Origin: Sphingobacterium faecale
GTDB lineage: Bacteria; Bacteroidota; Bacteroidia; Sphingobacteriales; Sphingobacteriaceae
Reading direction: 5' to 3'
DNA: 64,000 nt
Assembly (NCBI RefSeq): GCF_016746095.1
Contig: NZ_JAERTY010000004.1
Span: 310,001 to 374,000 of the forward strand
Part shown: piece after piece, positions 45,617 to 54,663 of the stretch
Numbering within the stretch: position 1 is the first letter of the stretch
Layout: each line of letters begins with the position of its first letter
Notes under the pieces: generated by a model
What the model saw: only the letters and a program-made list of their open reading frames with translations
Told to the model about the DNA's origin: nothing
Database searches by the model: none
Made by a program: the position numbers and the translations under genes

Positions 45617-46714
45617 ATGAAGCAAGAAGTAAATACCATCGAATCAATCTTTGATTTAGACATGCTACAGGAGATCATCCCTGAGCTTCCGGCCTTTGAT
45701 CTCACTCATATCCACCGGATGACCAATCAGGTTTCGATCGTACAGCATGCAACCTATAGCATCCCCAATTACAAACACGGCTACTGCCTCGATGACACCG
45801 CACGGGCCCTGCTATTGACCACATTAGCCGCTCAGGTATACCCATCCGATAAATATAAAAACCTCGCTTACACCTACCTTGCTTACGTACAGTACATGCA
45901 GCGCGATTGCGGGCGGTTCCGAAATCTCCTTTCCTTTGACCATCAGTTTTTAGATGAGTATGGTACCGAAGATAGCTATGGGCGTACCATATGGGCATTA
46001 GGCCATTTCCTATGCTATAACCAGGAGCCGGAATTAGTTTTTCTCGCTGAAGAGATGTTGCAACAGGCCCTCCCCCATTGTGTAGCGCTTAAATCTGTCA
46101 GAGCAGTAAGCTATACCCTATTAGGACTACAGCACTACTATGCTTCCAACCGCTCGGATGATAAAATCTTACCCTATATAAAACAGCTCAGCTATTACTT
46201 GGAAGACGAATATCAGGGCAGTCAGAACGCCGACTGGAATTGGTACGAGCAGATAATTGCCTACGATAATGCGATTATTCCTTTAGCGGTACTGCGTAGC
46301 GGTGCACTGCTCAATCAAGAATCTCTACTGACCATAGGGCGAGAGACAGCAGAATTTCTCGACAGCCTTATATTTGAAAAAGGGTACATCTCCACCATAG
46401 GTAATGAAAACTGGTATGTACGGGGTGGCAAACGGAGCACATTTGCCCAGCAGCCTATAGAAGTACCCTCGAGCATACTCCTATACAAAGAGCTCTTCGG
46501 CCTATCTGGCGATAGTCACTATAAACAGCGTATGATCCAATGTCTGCACTGGTATTTTGGAAAAAATGAGCTGGGATTAACCCTATACGACCCACTCACA
46601 AAAGGTTGTTGCGACGGCTTAGAAAGGTTCGGGCTGAATCTCAACCAAGGCGCAGAAAGCAGCCTCAGTTTCTGGCAAGCTTATGTATACCTATGTTACG
46701 GCCTAGACGGATAG
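45617..46714 (+). CDS. alpha/alpha-barrel glycosidase-like protein, operon with GT4
   Basis: 365 residues, cytoplasmic. The helix-pair repeats (YCLDDTARALLLTTLA, YGRTIWALGHFLCY, AVSYTLLGLQHYYASN, DWNWYEQIIAYDNAIIPLAVL) and the aromatic/acidic ridges are those of six-hairpin (alpha/alpha)6 glycosidases or epimerases. YEQIIAYDNA carries a Glu and Asp at inner helix ends, which could be catalytic. I do not recognise the family. It starts 10 bp after the GT4 gene, so both are in one unit. The last 12 bases overlap the convergent GH130 gene. Confidence 0.75.
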   Translation: MKQEVNTIESIFDLDMLQEIIPELPAFDLTHIHRMTNQVSIVQHATYSIPNYKHGYCLDDTARALLLTTLAAQVYPSDKYKNLAYTYLAYVQYMQRDCGRFRNLLSFDHQFLDEYGTEDSYGRTIWALGHFLCYNQEPELVFLAEEMLQQALPHCVALKSVRAVSYTLLGLQHYYASNRSDDKILPYIKQLSYYLEDEYQGSQNADWNWYEQIIAYDNAIIPLAVLRSGALLNQESLLTIGRETAEFLDSLIFEKGYISTIGNENWYVRGGKRSTFAQQPIEVPSSILLYKELFGLSGDSHYKQRMIQCLHWYFGKNELGLTLYDPLTKGCCDGLERFGLNLNQGAESSLSFWQAYVYLCYGLDG

Positions 46715-48184
46715 CGATTTGAAATTGGTGAGCGCATCCAGTAGATCGTCCAAACATATAGTCGCATAGGTAGAGGCATGGTCAGACATGGCGTAGGGAA
46801 TTATTAAATGGCCATTATGCAGGATCTGACCGCAAGAATAAACTACATTGGGGACATATCCTTCCCGCTCTTCAGCATTAGGATAGAGAAGCGGCTCACT
46901 CAGCTTGCCCACGATTTTTGTTGGATCTTCCAGATCAAGCAGTATCGCTCCGAGGGTATATGCGCGCATTGGTCCTACACTATGCGTCAATACCAACCAG
47001 CCCTTGGCTGTTTCGATAGGCGAACCGCAGTTGCCCAATTGCACAAATTCCCATGGGAATTCCGGTTCTTTGAGCAGGGTTACATCCTGCTGCCAATTTA
47101 TCAAATCTTCTGAAAAAGCGATGTAGTTGCTTTCTCCATCTACCCGACACAGCATCGCATATTTACCATTAATCTTTCTAGGAAAGAGCGCTGCTCCCTT
47201 ATTGGCAATTTTGCCATTAATAGGCTGTACTTTAAAACGCACAAAATCCGTTGTCGAAAGCAATTTGGGTAATATCGTGAGGCCATCATATGCCGTATAG
47301 GTAGCATAATACATCGGCTTACCCTTATCACTGATAAACCGTACAAAACGAGCATCTTCAATACCATTCTTCTCGGTATCCGATATCGGAAATATTACCC
47401 TTTCCGACAAGGCTGTATCCAAAGAATAAGTCATTTCATAATGCGACGAAGCCAGCCAGGTCATATGCGTCATCAACGTCTGGCCTTCCATATCTAAATT
47501 ATTCTCCTTTTGGATCTCCATTACAAAACGCCGCAGCTCTTCATAGGTAAAGCTATCCGTCAGTTTTGCATGGATTAGATCCAGCATATCTTTTTCGGGA
47601 TCATGCATCTGAAGCAATTTATCGATAAAATCCGCCTTTAGATACCGGTGGCTTTTTATCTGTTTTGGCTTTTCCAATAATTTACCGACCTCCTCCACAT
47701 GAATATTTAGCTCATTATCGATAATAGCCGAGCGAAATACAATCGAAGACACATGCCCCTCCCCGGTCGCTCTAAAGCTCAGTATTATTCGCTTTTCACC
47801 ATCCCGTAATTGCGTTTGATCTGGAGATTCCACTACGGAAGGGTTGAAAAAAGCGGCAGCTTCGACAGAATATTCCATTGTAAAATAAGCCCCGATCAAT
47901 AATCTTTCCCGTGGTGTATAGTCACGATTACGGAGCTCCAGATCCAATAACCTCTCTTCGGTACGCTTGAAGTTTTTTTCCCATATATCCAGGATACTCC
48001 GATGCCGCTTCGAAAAATTACGGAGAAGCTGGTTCAGCATATCTGTCTGTTCCTGCTTTGAGCTTCTTAGGATACGGTTTACTATTTTAGTGGTACGCTC
48101 AATATTTATATTAAAATATCTCGCTAGCACCCTTTTGGAATCGGGTTTGAAGAATATACTTTTACGGACTACCTGTAAGGACAT
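46703..48184 (-). CDS. GH130-like glycoside phosphorylase/hydrolase
   Basis: 493 residues. A helical N-terminal extension of about 110 residues precedes a five-bladed propeller typical of GH130: EYSVEAAAFFNPSVVESPDQT, IILSFRATGEGHVSSI, GIEDARFVRFISDKGKPMYYATYTAYDG, and GSPIETAKGWLVLTHSV. GIEDARF carries the Asp at the position of the family general acid. GH130 members phosphorolyse beta-1,2- or beta-1,4-mannosides. With the GT4 gene opposite, a mannan or glycan is a likely substrate, but it was not tested here. Confidence 0.85.
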   Translation of the reverse strand: MSLQVVRKSIFFKPDSKRVLARYFNINIERTTKIVNRILRSSKQEQTDMLNQLLRNFSKRHRSILDIWEKNFKRTEERLLDLELRNRDYTPRERLLIGAYFTMEYSVEAAAFFNPSVVESPDQTQLRDGEKRIILSFRATGEGHVSSIVFRSAIIDNELNIHVEEVGKLLEKPKQIKSHRYLKADFIDKLLQMHDPEKDMLDLIHAKLTDSFTYEELRRFVMEIQKENNLDMEGQTLMTHMTWLASSHYEMTYSLDTALSERVIFPISDTEKNGIEDARFVRFISDKGKPMYYATYTAYDGLTILPKLLSTTDFVRFKVQPINGKIANKGAALFPRKINGKYAMLCRVDGESNYIAFSEDLINWQQDVTLLKEPEFPWEFVQLGNCGSPIETAKGWLVLTHSVGPMRAYTLGAILLDLEDPTKIVGKLSEPLLYPNAEEREGYVPNVVYSCGQILHNGHLIIPYAMSDHASTYATICLDDLLDALTNFKSLSV

Positions 48185-48437
48185 AGTATCATATTTTAGA
48201 TTAGAACCATCCTTTCCCGTATTTAGTTTTGTATAGACTGCTGTTTTTCAATTCTTTCTTGATCCTTAATTGCCAGCCATTTTGCCGGTTCGGACAATAT
48301 ACCGTTACCTATCTTCCTACATATTTAAGTAGCATTTCAGGTATTTTGCCCCTTAATTTCAGTATTTAACCAACAACCAAAGCATTAGCTGAACGTTTAT
48401 AGCTCAGACATTTAAAACTAGAGTCGTGTACGGGCTT

Positions 48438-48533
48438 ATGAAGACCGAATGGCCTATTATCCTATCCAATGCATTCTCTGTCCTACTCCATGCGACACTG
48501 CTTGTCTATTATTTTATTTTTAGAGACAGTTAG
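48438..48533 (+). CDS. possible 31-residue membrane peptide
   Basis: ATG at 48438, TAG at 48531-48533. The frame gives MKTEWPIILSNAFSVLLHAT, then LLVYYFIFRDS, a likely single membrane helix with a charged start. The gene lies in a 450-bp gap before the DJ-1 gene. Real translation is uncertain, and this is the only notable frame in the gap. Confidence 0.3.
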   Translation: MKTEWPIILSNAFSVLLHATLLVYYFIFRDS

Positions 48534-48640
48534 CGGTTCTATTACCGAAGTGGACCGGGGGTTAATCGGTTTTTTAGTTCCTGGAGTCAACGAAACCAGT
48601 TCTCAGGTGTTCATCCTTTAAAAATTAAATAAGAAAAATT

Positions 48641-49201
48641 ATGGCACAATTAACCGACAAAAGAATAGCGATCTTGGTCGCAGATGGTTTTGAAGAAGTA
48701 GAATTGACAAGTCCCAAAGAAGCCTTGGAGCAAGCAGGTGCCAAGGTAGAAATAGTATCCCTAAAATCTGGGAGTGTACGAGCCAAGGAAGGACTAGAAT
48801 GGACTAATGATTATAAAGTAGATGTCAGTATAGAAAGCGCATCTGTCGAAGCATACGATGGATTAATGCTTCCAGGGGGCGTGATCAGTCCAGATGCGCT
48901 ACGTACCAATGAACAGGCCTTAACTTTCGTAACATCCTTTTTCAATAGTCATAAGCCTGTTGCCGCAATATGCCATGGGCCTCAGGTGTTAATCAATTCT
49001 GAAGTGGTACAAGGCCGGAAAATGACATCTGTGGAAGCGATAAGACTCGATCTTATCCACGCCGGAGCACAGTGGGAAGACGCTGAAGTCATTGTAGACC
49101 AAGGATTGGTAACTAGCCGCACTCCAAAAGATCTCCCCGCCTTTAATCGAAAAATGATTGAAGAGTTTGTAGAAGGCAAGCACAGCGGGCAACATGCTTA
49201 A
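48641..49201 (+). CDS. DJ-1/PfpI-family protein
   Basis: 186 residues. DJ-1/PfpI signatures: IAILVADGFEEVEL at the N-terminus (with the Glu that pairs with the nucleophile), DGLMLPGGVISPDALRTN, and AAICHGPQ with the nucleophilic Cys (about residue 109). His follows as usual. YfkM/PfpI-like members act on glyoxal-type carbonyls or as chaperones under stress. It is monocistronic, with the relic of a second AGCS gene directly after the stop. Confidence 0.92.
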   Translation: MAQLTDKRIAILVADGFEEVELTSPKEALEQAGAKVEIVSLKSGSVRAKEGLEWTNDYKVDVSIESASVEAYDGLMLPGGVISPDALRTNEQALTFVTSFFNSHKPVAAICHGPQVLINSEVVQGRKMTSVEAIRLDLIHAGAQWEDAEVIVDQGLVTSRTPKDLPAFNRKMIEEFVEGKHSGQHA

Positions 49202-49202
49202 C

Positions 49203-49277
49203 CTTACGTCACTACTATTCGACAACACTAAATTCAATTTTAGAAATACAGATCGCTGGTCGCCGGAGAAATCGTGA
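49203..49277 (+). pseudogene. relic of an AGCS symporter 3' end
   Basis: Starting two bases after the DJ-1 stop, one frame reads LLFDNTKFNFRNTDRWSPEK and then a stop at 49275-49277. The tail of the complete AGCS gene at 42881 reads PIFVSSKFNFRNMDFWSG. The DNA AAATTCAATTTTAGAAATA (19 nt, 49230-49248) is identical to 42834-42852. The fragment is therefore the C-terminal end of a deleted AGCS gene. No start or upstream part remains. Confidence 0.7.
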
Positions 49278-49300
49278 TCAGCATAAATACAGAAAAAACA

Positions 49301-49338
49301 AAAGGGTTCAGAATAATCTGAACCCTTTCTAACTTTTT
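49301..49338 (+). terminator. intrinsic terminator
   Basis: AAAGGGTTCAGA (49301-49312) pairs with TCTGAACCCTTT (49317-49328) around ATAA, followed by TCTAACTTTTTT. It probably once terminated the lost AGCS gene and now ends the DJ-1 transcript. Confidence 0.85.
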
Positions 49339-49528
49339 TACAGATACCCTTTTTTTCTGTTTCTATGTTTCTTTTTTCGAACAGACCCTATGTCTATTCT
49401 TTGCGGGTAGTGTAATCAAGCATTTATTTTAAATAAGATATCTCCTGATCGAGGAGCTATCTGTCTTGCGCTGCTCTTTGGTATAATAACGCTGCATATT
49501 TTATATTATTGTGCACATTTTTATTTTT

Positions 49529-49858
49529 CTATCCAAAATATTTCTTGTTATACAGATTCTTCATTTTGTTGTAGCGGTGCGGATCCTCCTTCGTCACGTG
49601 GTATCCGCCACAGTGCTCGCAACTGTATCCGTACCGTTGTTGTGGTTTACCACTTCCCTTCGTGTGCGACTTTTTACGGCGTCCGGGTGTCTTGAGCCAT
49701 TTCTGGTACTTCCACTTCATCCACTGCACAAAAAGGCGCGCTTCGGATTTGGTATTAAAGCGTACCTTGCCTGTAGCCCGGCATTTGCGCTTTTCGATGA
49801 CCTCGTTGACCTCCATGCTACGGAACAACGATTCTAAAAAGTTTTTATTCTCTCCCAT
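49529..49858 (-). CDS. basic zinc-knuckle protein
   Basis: 109 residues, very basic. Features are a helical start (NKNFLESLFRSMEVNEVIEKRKC), RATGKVRFNTKSEARLFVQWMKWKYQKW, and a C-terminal YSCEHCGGYHVTK zinc-knuckle-like C-x2-C...H site. The basic, His/Cys composition suggests nucleic-acid binding. I do not recognise a named family. It is the last gene after FecR on the minus strand. Confidence 0.65.
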   Translation of the reverse strand: MGENKNFLESLFRSMEVNEVIEKRKCRATGKVRFNTKSEARLFVQWMKWKYQKWLKTPGRRKKSHTKGSGKPQQRYGYSCEHCGGYHVTKEDPHRYNKMKNLYNKKYFG

Positions 49859-49904
49859 GATGTCCTCCTTTTTCGATATAATTTCTTTTAAAAGCGCTCT
49901 TAGA

Positions 49905-51167
49905 TCAGCGCTTCTTAGCTAGCCGGCTCTTGATATCCATGTTTTTTATCTCTATATCTTCAGGGCAAAAGCTGATCAGATCTTGCTGTCTGTGCACCCT
50001 GACACCTTCTTGCTGTACGGCTGCCAGCATCTCTTCTTTGGTCGCGGTATAGCGAACAGCCGCATCGATTACGGGTTCAGTCGGTATACAGTGTATATCC
50101 TTAACCTTAATTCCATACCATCGACTCATCTCCACTATATATTCCCGAACCGAAGCGCCATCATACTTACGCAACGCCCTAGCCCACCTACTCTCCCGCT
50201 CAAAATCTGCATCTCTCGAATAGAACAACGAGTCTTTGATCTGATTATTAAGTTTATTCTGCATACGGACCAGTATACCCTGTGCGCCACGACAGTCCAG
50301 CTTTACCTCTTTATTGGTACTATCTGTCGCTAGCGTAGCTTCACCACCGCCAGAGGTAGCCTGTGTCCATCCTTCGACGGCGATCATACTCAATGTCCCC
50401 TGTGACATCTTTAGGTAGCCATTATCTGTTTTCATGATGAGGGGCTCGGTGTCATTACGCTTAGGCATATCGATCAGTGCATAGCCACTGGTCTGTACCG
50501 TGATGTCACCGATAGCCTGCTGTAACGGATAGCGTAGCGAAGACTGCGCATCCAGACGAACCCGTGCTCCATTGGGCAGCTGCACGACACACTGCTGTAG
50601 CGCTTCTGTGGAGATTATCAGCTCGCCATCCTGTCGCATCGCTAGTCGATCCGCAACTGCCTCTATCGCCAATAGACCATCGGCATGCTTAACCACGAGT
50701 ACATCTCCCAAGATCGCCAATCTCCCGGCTGTATCTGTAGGACTGATATGTATGCTTTGATCTCCCCAGGACAAAGTATATGCAGATTCGGAAACCGGTA
50801 TCTGATCCAAGTGTTGGTCTTTCTGTCCAAGAGGAAGTACATAGATACCCATCCCCAGAAATACCAACATTGCGGCAGCTATACCCATCACTTTATACGT
50901 TCTCTTACGATGTCTGCTTTTTCTCCTAATCGCAGCTTCGATATTTCCTCTGCAGATGATATCTTCATAATCGGGTTCCCAATCCTTTAGGGGATCCTTG
51001 GGGAATGGATCCTCCATATTCTGAAGTACTGTAATCACTATTCGATCGAACTCTTCTTCCGAATAACACTTTTGCACCGATTTCAAAGTATCATTTTCTT
51101 CAGCTGTGATTATGCCCTGTATTTCCTTACGGATCAGTTCTTCTATATTTATATTGTAGCGTTTCAT
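49905..51167 (-). CDS. FecR-family anti-sigma factor
   Basis: 420 residues. An N-terminal cytoplasmic helical part (RYNINIEELIRKEIQGIITAEENDTL) binds the sigma factor. One membrane helix (VMGIAAAMLVFLGMGIYVLPL, about 92-112) follows. The periplasmic FecR barrel reads GELIISTEALQQCVVQLPNGARVRLDAQSSLRYP. The C-terminal domain (DAAVRYTATKEEMLAAVQQEGVRVHRQQDLISF) is of the DUF4974 type. It should relay occupancy of a TonB receptor to the ECF sigma gene 40 bp upstream. Confidence 0.93.
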   Translation of the reverse strand: MKRYNINIEELIRKEIQGIITAEENDTLKSVQKCYSEEEFDRIVITVLQNMEDPFPKDPLKDWEPDYEDIICRGNIEAAIRRKSRHRKRTYKVMGIAAAMLVFLGMGIYVLPLGQKDQHLDQIPVSESAYTLSWGDQSIHISPTDTAGRLAILGDVLVVKHADGLLAIEAVADRLAMRQDGELIISTEALQQCVVQLPNGARVRLDAQSSLRYPLQQAIGDITVQTSGYALIDMPKRNDTEPLIMKTDNGYLKMSQGTLSMIAVEGWTQATSGGGEATLATDSTNKEVKLDCRGAQGILVRMQNKLNNQIKDSLFYSRDADFERESRWARALRKYDGASVREYIVEMSRWYGIKVKDIHCIPTEPVIDAAVRYTATKEEMLAAVQQEGVRVHRQQDLISFCPEDIEIKNMDIKSRLAKKR

Positions 51168-51207
51168 TATGTCTATGATTTTAGTGACCTATGTGATAAA
51201 TTCATTT

Positions 51208-51741
51208 CTAACGCATTTCTTTCAGCATCTTCCGCATCTTAGCCACAGCCGAACTCAGCAGATTACGGACACGCTGCGGTTGCAGACCGAAAGTCTCTTC
51301 CAGCTCCTTATTATCCATTTCATCAATCTTGGATGCAATCAATATCTCTCGCTCTCGTGGGGTGAGCTCCTGCGCCTTTAGCAATATGATATCCTTTATT
51401 TCTCTATAATGTAAGTCTTTGTGGGGCATATCACTACTGGGCATATTTTTAATCTCCTTGATCGAAGCCTTCTTTCTTTTTTTATTATACTTCAATTTTT
51501 TAAGAGCGATATTTTTAGCGATTACCATCATCCATATCGATGGATTATCTTTTTTGAGGATTTCGTCTCGAGCTATCCAGACCTCCATAAATGTCTCCGA
51601 GATCACATCTTGAATCAATTCGTCATCATTCTTAAGAAACTTTCTCAGCCAATTTTTCAAAAGAGCTCCATGCTTGGCCATAATGAGCTCCATACCTCGT
51701 ACAGGCTCACGCAATAAAATCTTAAATGGTTCTTCATCCAT
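51208..51741 (-). CDS. ECF-type sigma factor paired with FecR
   Basis: 177 residues from ATG 51741 (upstream in-frame starts would add about 24 hydrophobic residues not seen in ECF factors). Region 2: LIQDVISETFMEVWIARDEI, IWMMVIAKNIALKKLKYNKKRK. Region 4: LTPREREILIASKIDEMDNKELEETFGLQPQRVRNLLSSAVAKMRKML. Its partner FecR gene starts 40 bp downstream on the same strand. It should control the expression of an adjacent receptor, most likely the susC operon at 59381. Confidence 0.92.
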   Translation of the reverse strand: MDEEPFKILLREPVRGMELIMAKHGALLKNWLRKFLKNDDELIQDVISETFMEVWIARDEILKKDNPSIWMMVIAKNIALKKLKYNKKRKKASIKEIKNMPSSDMPHKDLHYREIKDIILLKAQELTPREREILIASKIDEMDNKELEETFGLQPQRVRNLLSSAVAKMRKMLKEMR

Positions 51742-52098
51742 AACGCATATAGTAAGTACAACATTAATTTGGTCAGCATACCCGAATACGCCTACAGTAA
51801 GAAAAACAAACACACTGAAAATCAGCTAATTGAAAAATAAACCAATTTTCACAGGGTACATTTTACCTTCTCGGGATAGCTATATATAAAGACGAATGAA
51901 TTAATTGAATTGGTAATACTAAGGTAAACACTAAAAAAGACAAAACAAAATTAAATATCTGATTTTTAAATAGTTGCATTTTAAAAGCGACATGGGATAG
52001 GAATGCATAAGAAGTAAGGAAGATGATAGAGGTCAGGAAGTTGAAGAGCCCACCATCATCATTAATGTCACTTCCCTCACAAACATCACTTTAAAAAA
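51742..52098. other. intergenic region, divergent sigma and MauE genes
   Basis: About 360 bp, strongly AT-rich (for example around 51840-51990). It should carry the sigma gene promoter leftwards and a promoter for the MauE-like gene rightwards. No reading frame stands out. Confidence 0.4.
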
Positions 52099-52728
52099 AT
52101 GAAAAAGAAAACAACACATATCACCCTATACAGCGTACGTATCTTTCTGATGGTATTCTGGCTGTACGTAGCACTGGACAAGCTGTGGGATCTGCCTCAG
52201 TTTCATTCGGCTTTGCTTCGGCAACCGTTTCCAGACGGGTGGGCAGATATCCTATTTTGGTTGCTGCCGCTTACCGAGCTGGTATTAGCCGTCCTATTCA
52301 TCACAACCTATCATCCAAATTCTCGTCATTCAGCGGAGCGTAGCGACCTAGGAATCTCTAATTTATCGATCAGATTACCCTATATACTATCCGCTTTACT
52401 ACTTGCGATATTCTCAGTTTACATCGCCCTAGGCATCCTCCATCTCTATGAAGAGCGTCCCTGTGGCTGTGCATCGGTATTCCGTGGGTTATCCTGGAGC
52501 TGGCACCTGCTTCTCAACTGCTCATTGTTGGGGATCTCTATACTGGGGTGGTACTTGACTGGACCAACTGCCCCCATGGAGAGGTACATACAGAGCAAGA
52601 GACAGGTTACGCTATTCCTCCAGTATCTCGAAATTATAACGACAGCCGTGTATTCCGTGACATGGTGTTGCTTTCTGGTCTTTAAAATGCGCTTTGCTCC
52701 TTTTCCGGGCAGGCCGGTACTCCAATAA
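52099..52728 (+). CDS. MauE/DoxX-like redox-associated membrane protein with in-frame repeat
   Basis: 209 residues, about four membrane helices: IFLMVFWLYVALDKLWDLPQF, ADILFWLLPLTELVLAVLFIT, LPYILSALLLAIFSVYIALGI, and WHLLLNCSLLGISILGWYL. MauE family members have a Cys motif, here EERPCGCASVF (C-G-C), that couples to thioredoxin-like partners. Residues 75-87 (SRHSAERSDLGIS) are encoded by a dispersed repeat inserted in frame between two helices. A DUF6520 gene follows 180 bp downstream, and a TlpA-like protein lies convergent. Confidence 0.8.
   Translation: MKKKTTHITLYSVRIFLMVFWLYVALDKLWDLPQFHSALLRQPFPDGWADILFWLLPLTELVLAVLFITTYHPNSRHSAERSDLGISNLSIRLPYILSALLLAIFSVYIALGILHLYEERPCGCASVFRGLSWSWHLLLNCSLLGISILGWYLTGPTAPMERYIQSKRQVTLFLQYLEIITTAVYSVTWCCFLVFKMRFAPFPGRPVLQ
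52324..52358 (+). repeat. dispersed CGTCATT-type repeat inside the MauE-like gene
   Basis: A 35-bp unit opening CGTCATTCAGCGGAGCG and closing CCTAGGAATCTC is of the same kind as the REP-like repeats seen near 59,300-60,500 (CGTCATTGCG...GAAGCAATCTC). It preserves the reading frame and codes for residues 76-87. Confidence 0.6.
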
Positions 52729-52908
52729 ATTATGATACGTGGAGGTACCCGCGTCAAACTTTTCAAAAGAGTATCCCGAGAGAGATAAAGTCGATGCCTC
52801 TCGAAAAATAAAAGCATCGATATACATAGAGTTTTTTGTTGGGTAAACTTTTTTTGAGTTAGCGTATTCCGACCAAACTAATATTGGAATCGATAAAAAG
52901 GCCCTCAC

Positions 52909-53235
52909 ATGAAAGCAATTTCATATATCAAGAAAAATAGCATGCTCCTATTAGCAGGGGCAGCTATCCTAAGTTTTTCCAGCTTTAAAGCAGTTGAAAA
53001 ATATCTACAGACTAGTTATTATTGGTTTGAGTACGATGCGACTGGTACAACCCTTTTAAACCAGACAGCAGAACCTGCATTATCTCCAGAAAATCCATTT
53101 GGCTGTGATACTGGAGATCAAAAGTGTGCTAAAGCATATACCAGTTACAATATGGTTTCCTCCAGCGACTATAGACCTGGAACGGAAGCACTGGAACTTG
53201 GACAGCCAATAATAGTCCATAAGGACAGCAATTAA
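52909..53235 (+). CDS. DUF6520-like exported small protein
   Basis: 108 residues. An N-terminal hydrophobic segment (YIKKNSMLLLAGAAILSFSSF) acts as a signal. The mature part has YYWFEYDATGTTLLNQT and the Cys-containing NPFGCDTGDQKCAKAYTSY (two Cys seven apart), characteristic of the DUF6520 family in Bacteroidota. The pair of Cys suggests a disulfide. It is the second gene after the MauE-like gene, which fits a redox-matured secreted protein. A terminator follows. Confidence 0.75.
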   Translation: MKAISYIKKNSMLLLAGAAILSFSSFKAVEKYLQTSYYWFEYDATGTTLLNQTAEPALSPENPFGCDTGDQKCAKAYTSYNMVSSSDYRPGTEALELGQPIIVHKDSN

Positions 53236-53281
53236 TCGTATGAAAAATTCATTAGACAACATTAAGAGCTGTTTATAAGTT

Positions 53282-53330
53282 AAGAAGCCCTCAGAATCTC
53301 CCCATTGGAAGAACTGGGGGCTTCTTTCGA
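53282..53330 (+). terminator. intrinsic terminator between convergent genes
   Basis: AAGAAGCCC (53282-53290) pairs with GGGCTTCTT (53318-53326), then TTCGATTAAAAG. It closes the DUF6520 unit and faces the convergent TlpA-like gene, whose stop is at 53349. Confidence 0.75.
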
Positions 53331-53348
53331 TTAAAAGTCTTAACAACC

Positions 53349-54662
53349 TTAATCAATAGTAAGTACGTCTATCAATTCATATCCAACTTCAATTTTAAAT
53401 CCAGTATTTTTCAAATAATCTATCGCTTCATCAGCTGTCATCCTCTTGTCTAAAATCATGTTTAAAGGCTCTTTTAAGACAGCATCCCCTTTAGCTGTTA
53501 AAATTGGAGAATTTGTGTAGGTATTATTAAAATATTTAACAAGTTCCGATATACTCGATATAGACTTTCTTTGCTCTGGAGGAATGAATTGGTTTTGCTC
53601 TTTACCTCTCTCAGCTCTATCGGAGAGAGCTTCTATCCGAAAACATCGCATTTTTTGAGGGCGAATACCAGTTTTCACATCCAAGGAACTTTCCAGTACC
53701 TGCAGTGCAGCATGTTTGAGTTCTTTCTGAGAAATACTGTCATGTCCCGCTGCAAACAAACAAAACAATTGTTTTTCTCTAAATGCAGTTCTTTCAGCAA
53801 AGTCCCTAATGCGTCTGAGACTATCCCGATCTTTAAATCGGGCACTGACCTTTTCCGATCGAATTATAAACCTATTCCTATCATCATCAATCCATTTTAT
53901 CGTTGCTGGATCTTTCTCCTCGTCATATATCGATTGCACCATTTCGTATAATGTCTTATTTATATACACCAGCTTTTCATTCTTCCTATTTACCTGTTTC
54001 TTATAAGTCAGTATATTAGAAGAAAGAGCTTTAGCATACGGTGTCATCTTTATTGAAAGAAAGACAGAGTCTCTTCGCTCCCCGCTTTCTATTACGTTAT
54101 GAAGGCCGATCCTCTCATAAAAATGCATTTTAGACACACGTGCAACACGATTCAGAAAAGATATATCTCCCTTTAAAACAAGATCTAAAACCTCTTTATT
54201 TAAAGCTTCTCCCGATGTTTTCACCAAAAACTCCCCGTTTCTATCTAACCAAACCACATCCGGATTAGCGATCACCCCAAATAAATTGTTTAAGATTGTG
54301 TCACCATATATGGATGGAAGCCTAAATTCATAGGGTCCGCCCAATTGCTTAGCGAAAGCTCCTGCCACTTGGTTCAAATCATCCTTGGTGACAGGAATTA
54401 TAACGATATCGTCTGAGTAATCGAGCTGTAGCTCATAAAGTTTGGGCATCTGCTGAATGCAAGAGGAGCAGAAACGATTCCAAAAATCAAAGACAATAAA
54501 CTTACCCCTGTACTGCTGTAAATCAATAGAAATAGTATCCCTGTTAGGTTTAAATAGCTTATGCGTATGTTCGAATACGACATCTCGGATTATTTCATCT
54601 GATTGTGCTGATAGCTTTGCAATCATAAAAAGACAGAGTAGAAAAAATAAAAAACTACGCAT
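53349..54662 (-). CDS. TlpA-like thioredoxin-fold protein, SusCD operon
   Basis: 437 residues. A signal peptide (MRSFLFFLLCLFMIAKLSAQ) is followed by a thioredoxin/redoxin fold with active site FCSSC (residues about 61-65) in IVFDFWNRFCSSCIQQMPKLYEL. DIVIIPVTKDDLNQVA and GDTILNNLFGVIANPDVVWLDRNGEFL follow. A long C-terminal helical region (about 190-437) is not recognised. Such proteins reduce periplasmic disulfides. It starts one base after the SusD gene on the same strand. Confidence 0.85.
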   Translation of the reverse strand: MRSFLFFLLCLFMIAKLSAQSDEIIRDVVFEHTHKLFKPNRDTISIDLQQYRGKFIVFDFWNRFCSSCIQQMPKLYELQLDYSDDIVIIPVTKDDLNQVAGAFAKQLGGPYEFRLPSIYGDTILNNLFGVIANPDVVWLDRNGEFLVKTSGEALNKEVLDLVLKGDISFLNRVARVSKMHFYERIGLHNVIESGERRDSVFLSIKMTPYAKALSSNILTYKKQVNRKNEKLVYINKTLYEMVQSIYDEEKDPATIKWIDDDRNRFIIRSEKVSARFKDRDSLRRIRDFAERTAFREKQLFCLFAAGHDSISQKELKHAALQVLESSLDVKTGIRPQKMRCFRIEALSDRAERGKEQNQFIPPEQRKSISSISELVKYFNNTYTNSPILTAKGDAVLKEPLNMILDKRMTADEAIDYLKNTGFKIEVGYELIDVLTID

Positions 54663-54663
54663 G

